Shown: positions 33,471 through 33,530 of the stretch, in pieces
Numbering within the stretch: position 1 is the stretch's first letter
Layout of the letters: each line of letters begins with the position of its first letter
Assembly: GCA_947626905.1 (NCBI GenBank)
Contig: CANQUE010000022.1
Coordinates: 1-33,530 of the forward strand
Direction of reading: 5' to 3'
DNA length: 33,530 bases
Source of the DNA: an uncultured Oscillospiraceae bacterium
GTDB lineage: Bacteria > Bacillota > Clostridia > Oscillospirales > Oscillospiraceae
The notes under the pieces: generated by a model
Told to the model about the DNA's origin: nothing
The model's database searches: none
What the model saw: the letters and a program-made list of their open reading frames with translations, nothing else
Position numbers and translations under genes: made by a program

Positions 33471-33530
33471 ATGGCTTATCAGAACGATCGGCGGCCCCGC
33501 CGCAGAGAGGAGCAGGAAGCTCCCGAATTC
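33471..33530 (+). CDS. rpsE: 30S ribosomal protein S5, N-terminal fragment (cut by window end)
   Basis: Only 20 codons are present, MAYQNDRRPRRREEQEAPEF, in frame after GGGAGGAGG. Identity as S5 follows from position after rplR in the conserved operon order; the residues seen are a charged N-terminal extension typical of S5 in related Clostridia as I recall them, not the diagnostic core. Its NDRRPRRR composition resembles the S3 tail in the same operon. Confidence 0.85.
   Translation, partial: MAYQNDRRPRRREEQEAPEF

Overview
The window is a GC-rich (clearly above 60 % by eye) chromosomal segment of a Firmicute. The gene content, the Cys4 zinc-ribbon forms of ribosomal proteins L24, L32 and S14, strong AGGAGG ribosome-binding sites and sigma-A type promoters point to Clostridia. 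My best guess is the Oscillospiraceae (Flavonifractor / Oscillibacter / Intestinimonas-like), inferred from protein style and not from a search. I see no tRNA, rRNA, CRISPR array, insertion sequence or prophage gene.

Left part (1-8442) is mixed housekeeping and accessory content. On the minus strand are a truncated DAHP synthase (aroF type) with a Phe/Tyr-rich leader peptide and a complete transcription attenuator, a FemABX-type peptidyltransferase, and a TSUP family exporter. On the plus strand a gamma-carbonic-anhydrase-like protein and RmlA form a two-gene unit. A less GC-rich patch follows, with a deaminase and a frameshifted GNAT acetyltransferase. Then, on the minus strand, come a CPA2-type cation/proton antiporter and a secreted cell-wall-binding amidase-like protein.

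Middle part (8443-24664) starts with a roughly 350-nt structured RNA that has its own promoter and terminator. It lies directly before a polyamine transporter operon (potA, potB and a potC-potD fusion). Convergent to that are a secreted 5'-nucleotidase with EF-hand-like repeats and an RluA-type pseudouridine synthase that is probably leaderless. On the plus strand follow yceD-rpmF, der-plsY, two tandem structured repeats, and secA-pgeF-oppA-like lipoprotein, then cdd.

Right part (24665-33530) is the S10/spc ribosomal protein operon in canonical order: rpsJ-rplC-rplD-rplW-rplB-rpsS-rplV-rpsC-rplP-rpmC-rpsQ-rplN-rplX-rplE-rpsZ-rpsH-rplF-rplR-rpsE (the last one cut by the window). It has a promoter interleaved with the upstream terminator, a structured leader containing another terminator, an unusually long structured spacer before rpsH, and an S3 protein with an 82-residue disordered Arg/Gly/Asn/Tyr-rich tail.

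The most rewarding places are non-coding: the aroF attenuator (sequence-complete and testable), the unidentified RNA before potA, the paired repeats before secA, and the ribosomal operon leader.
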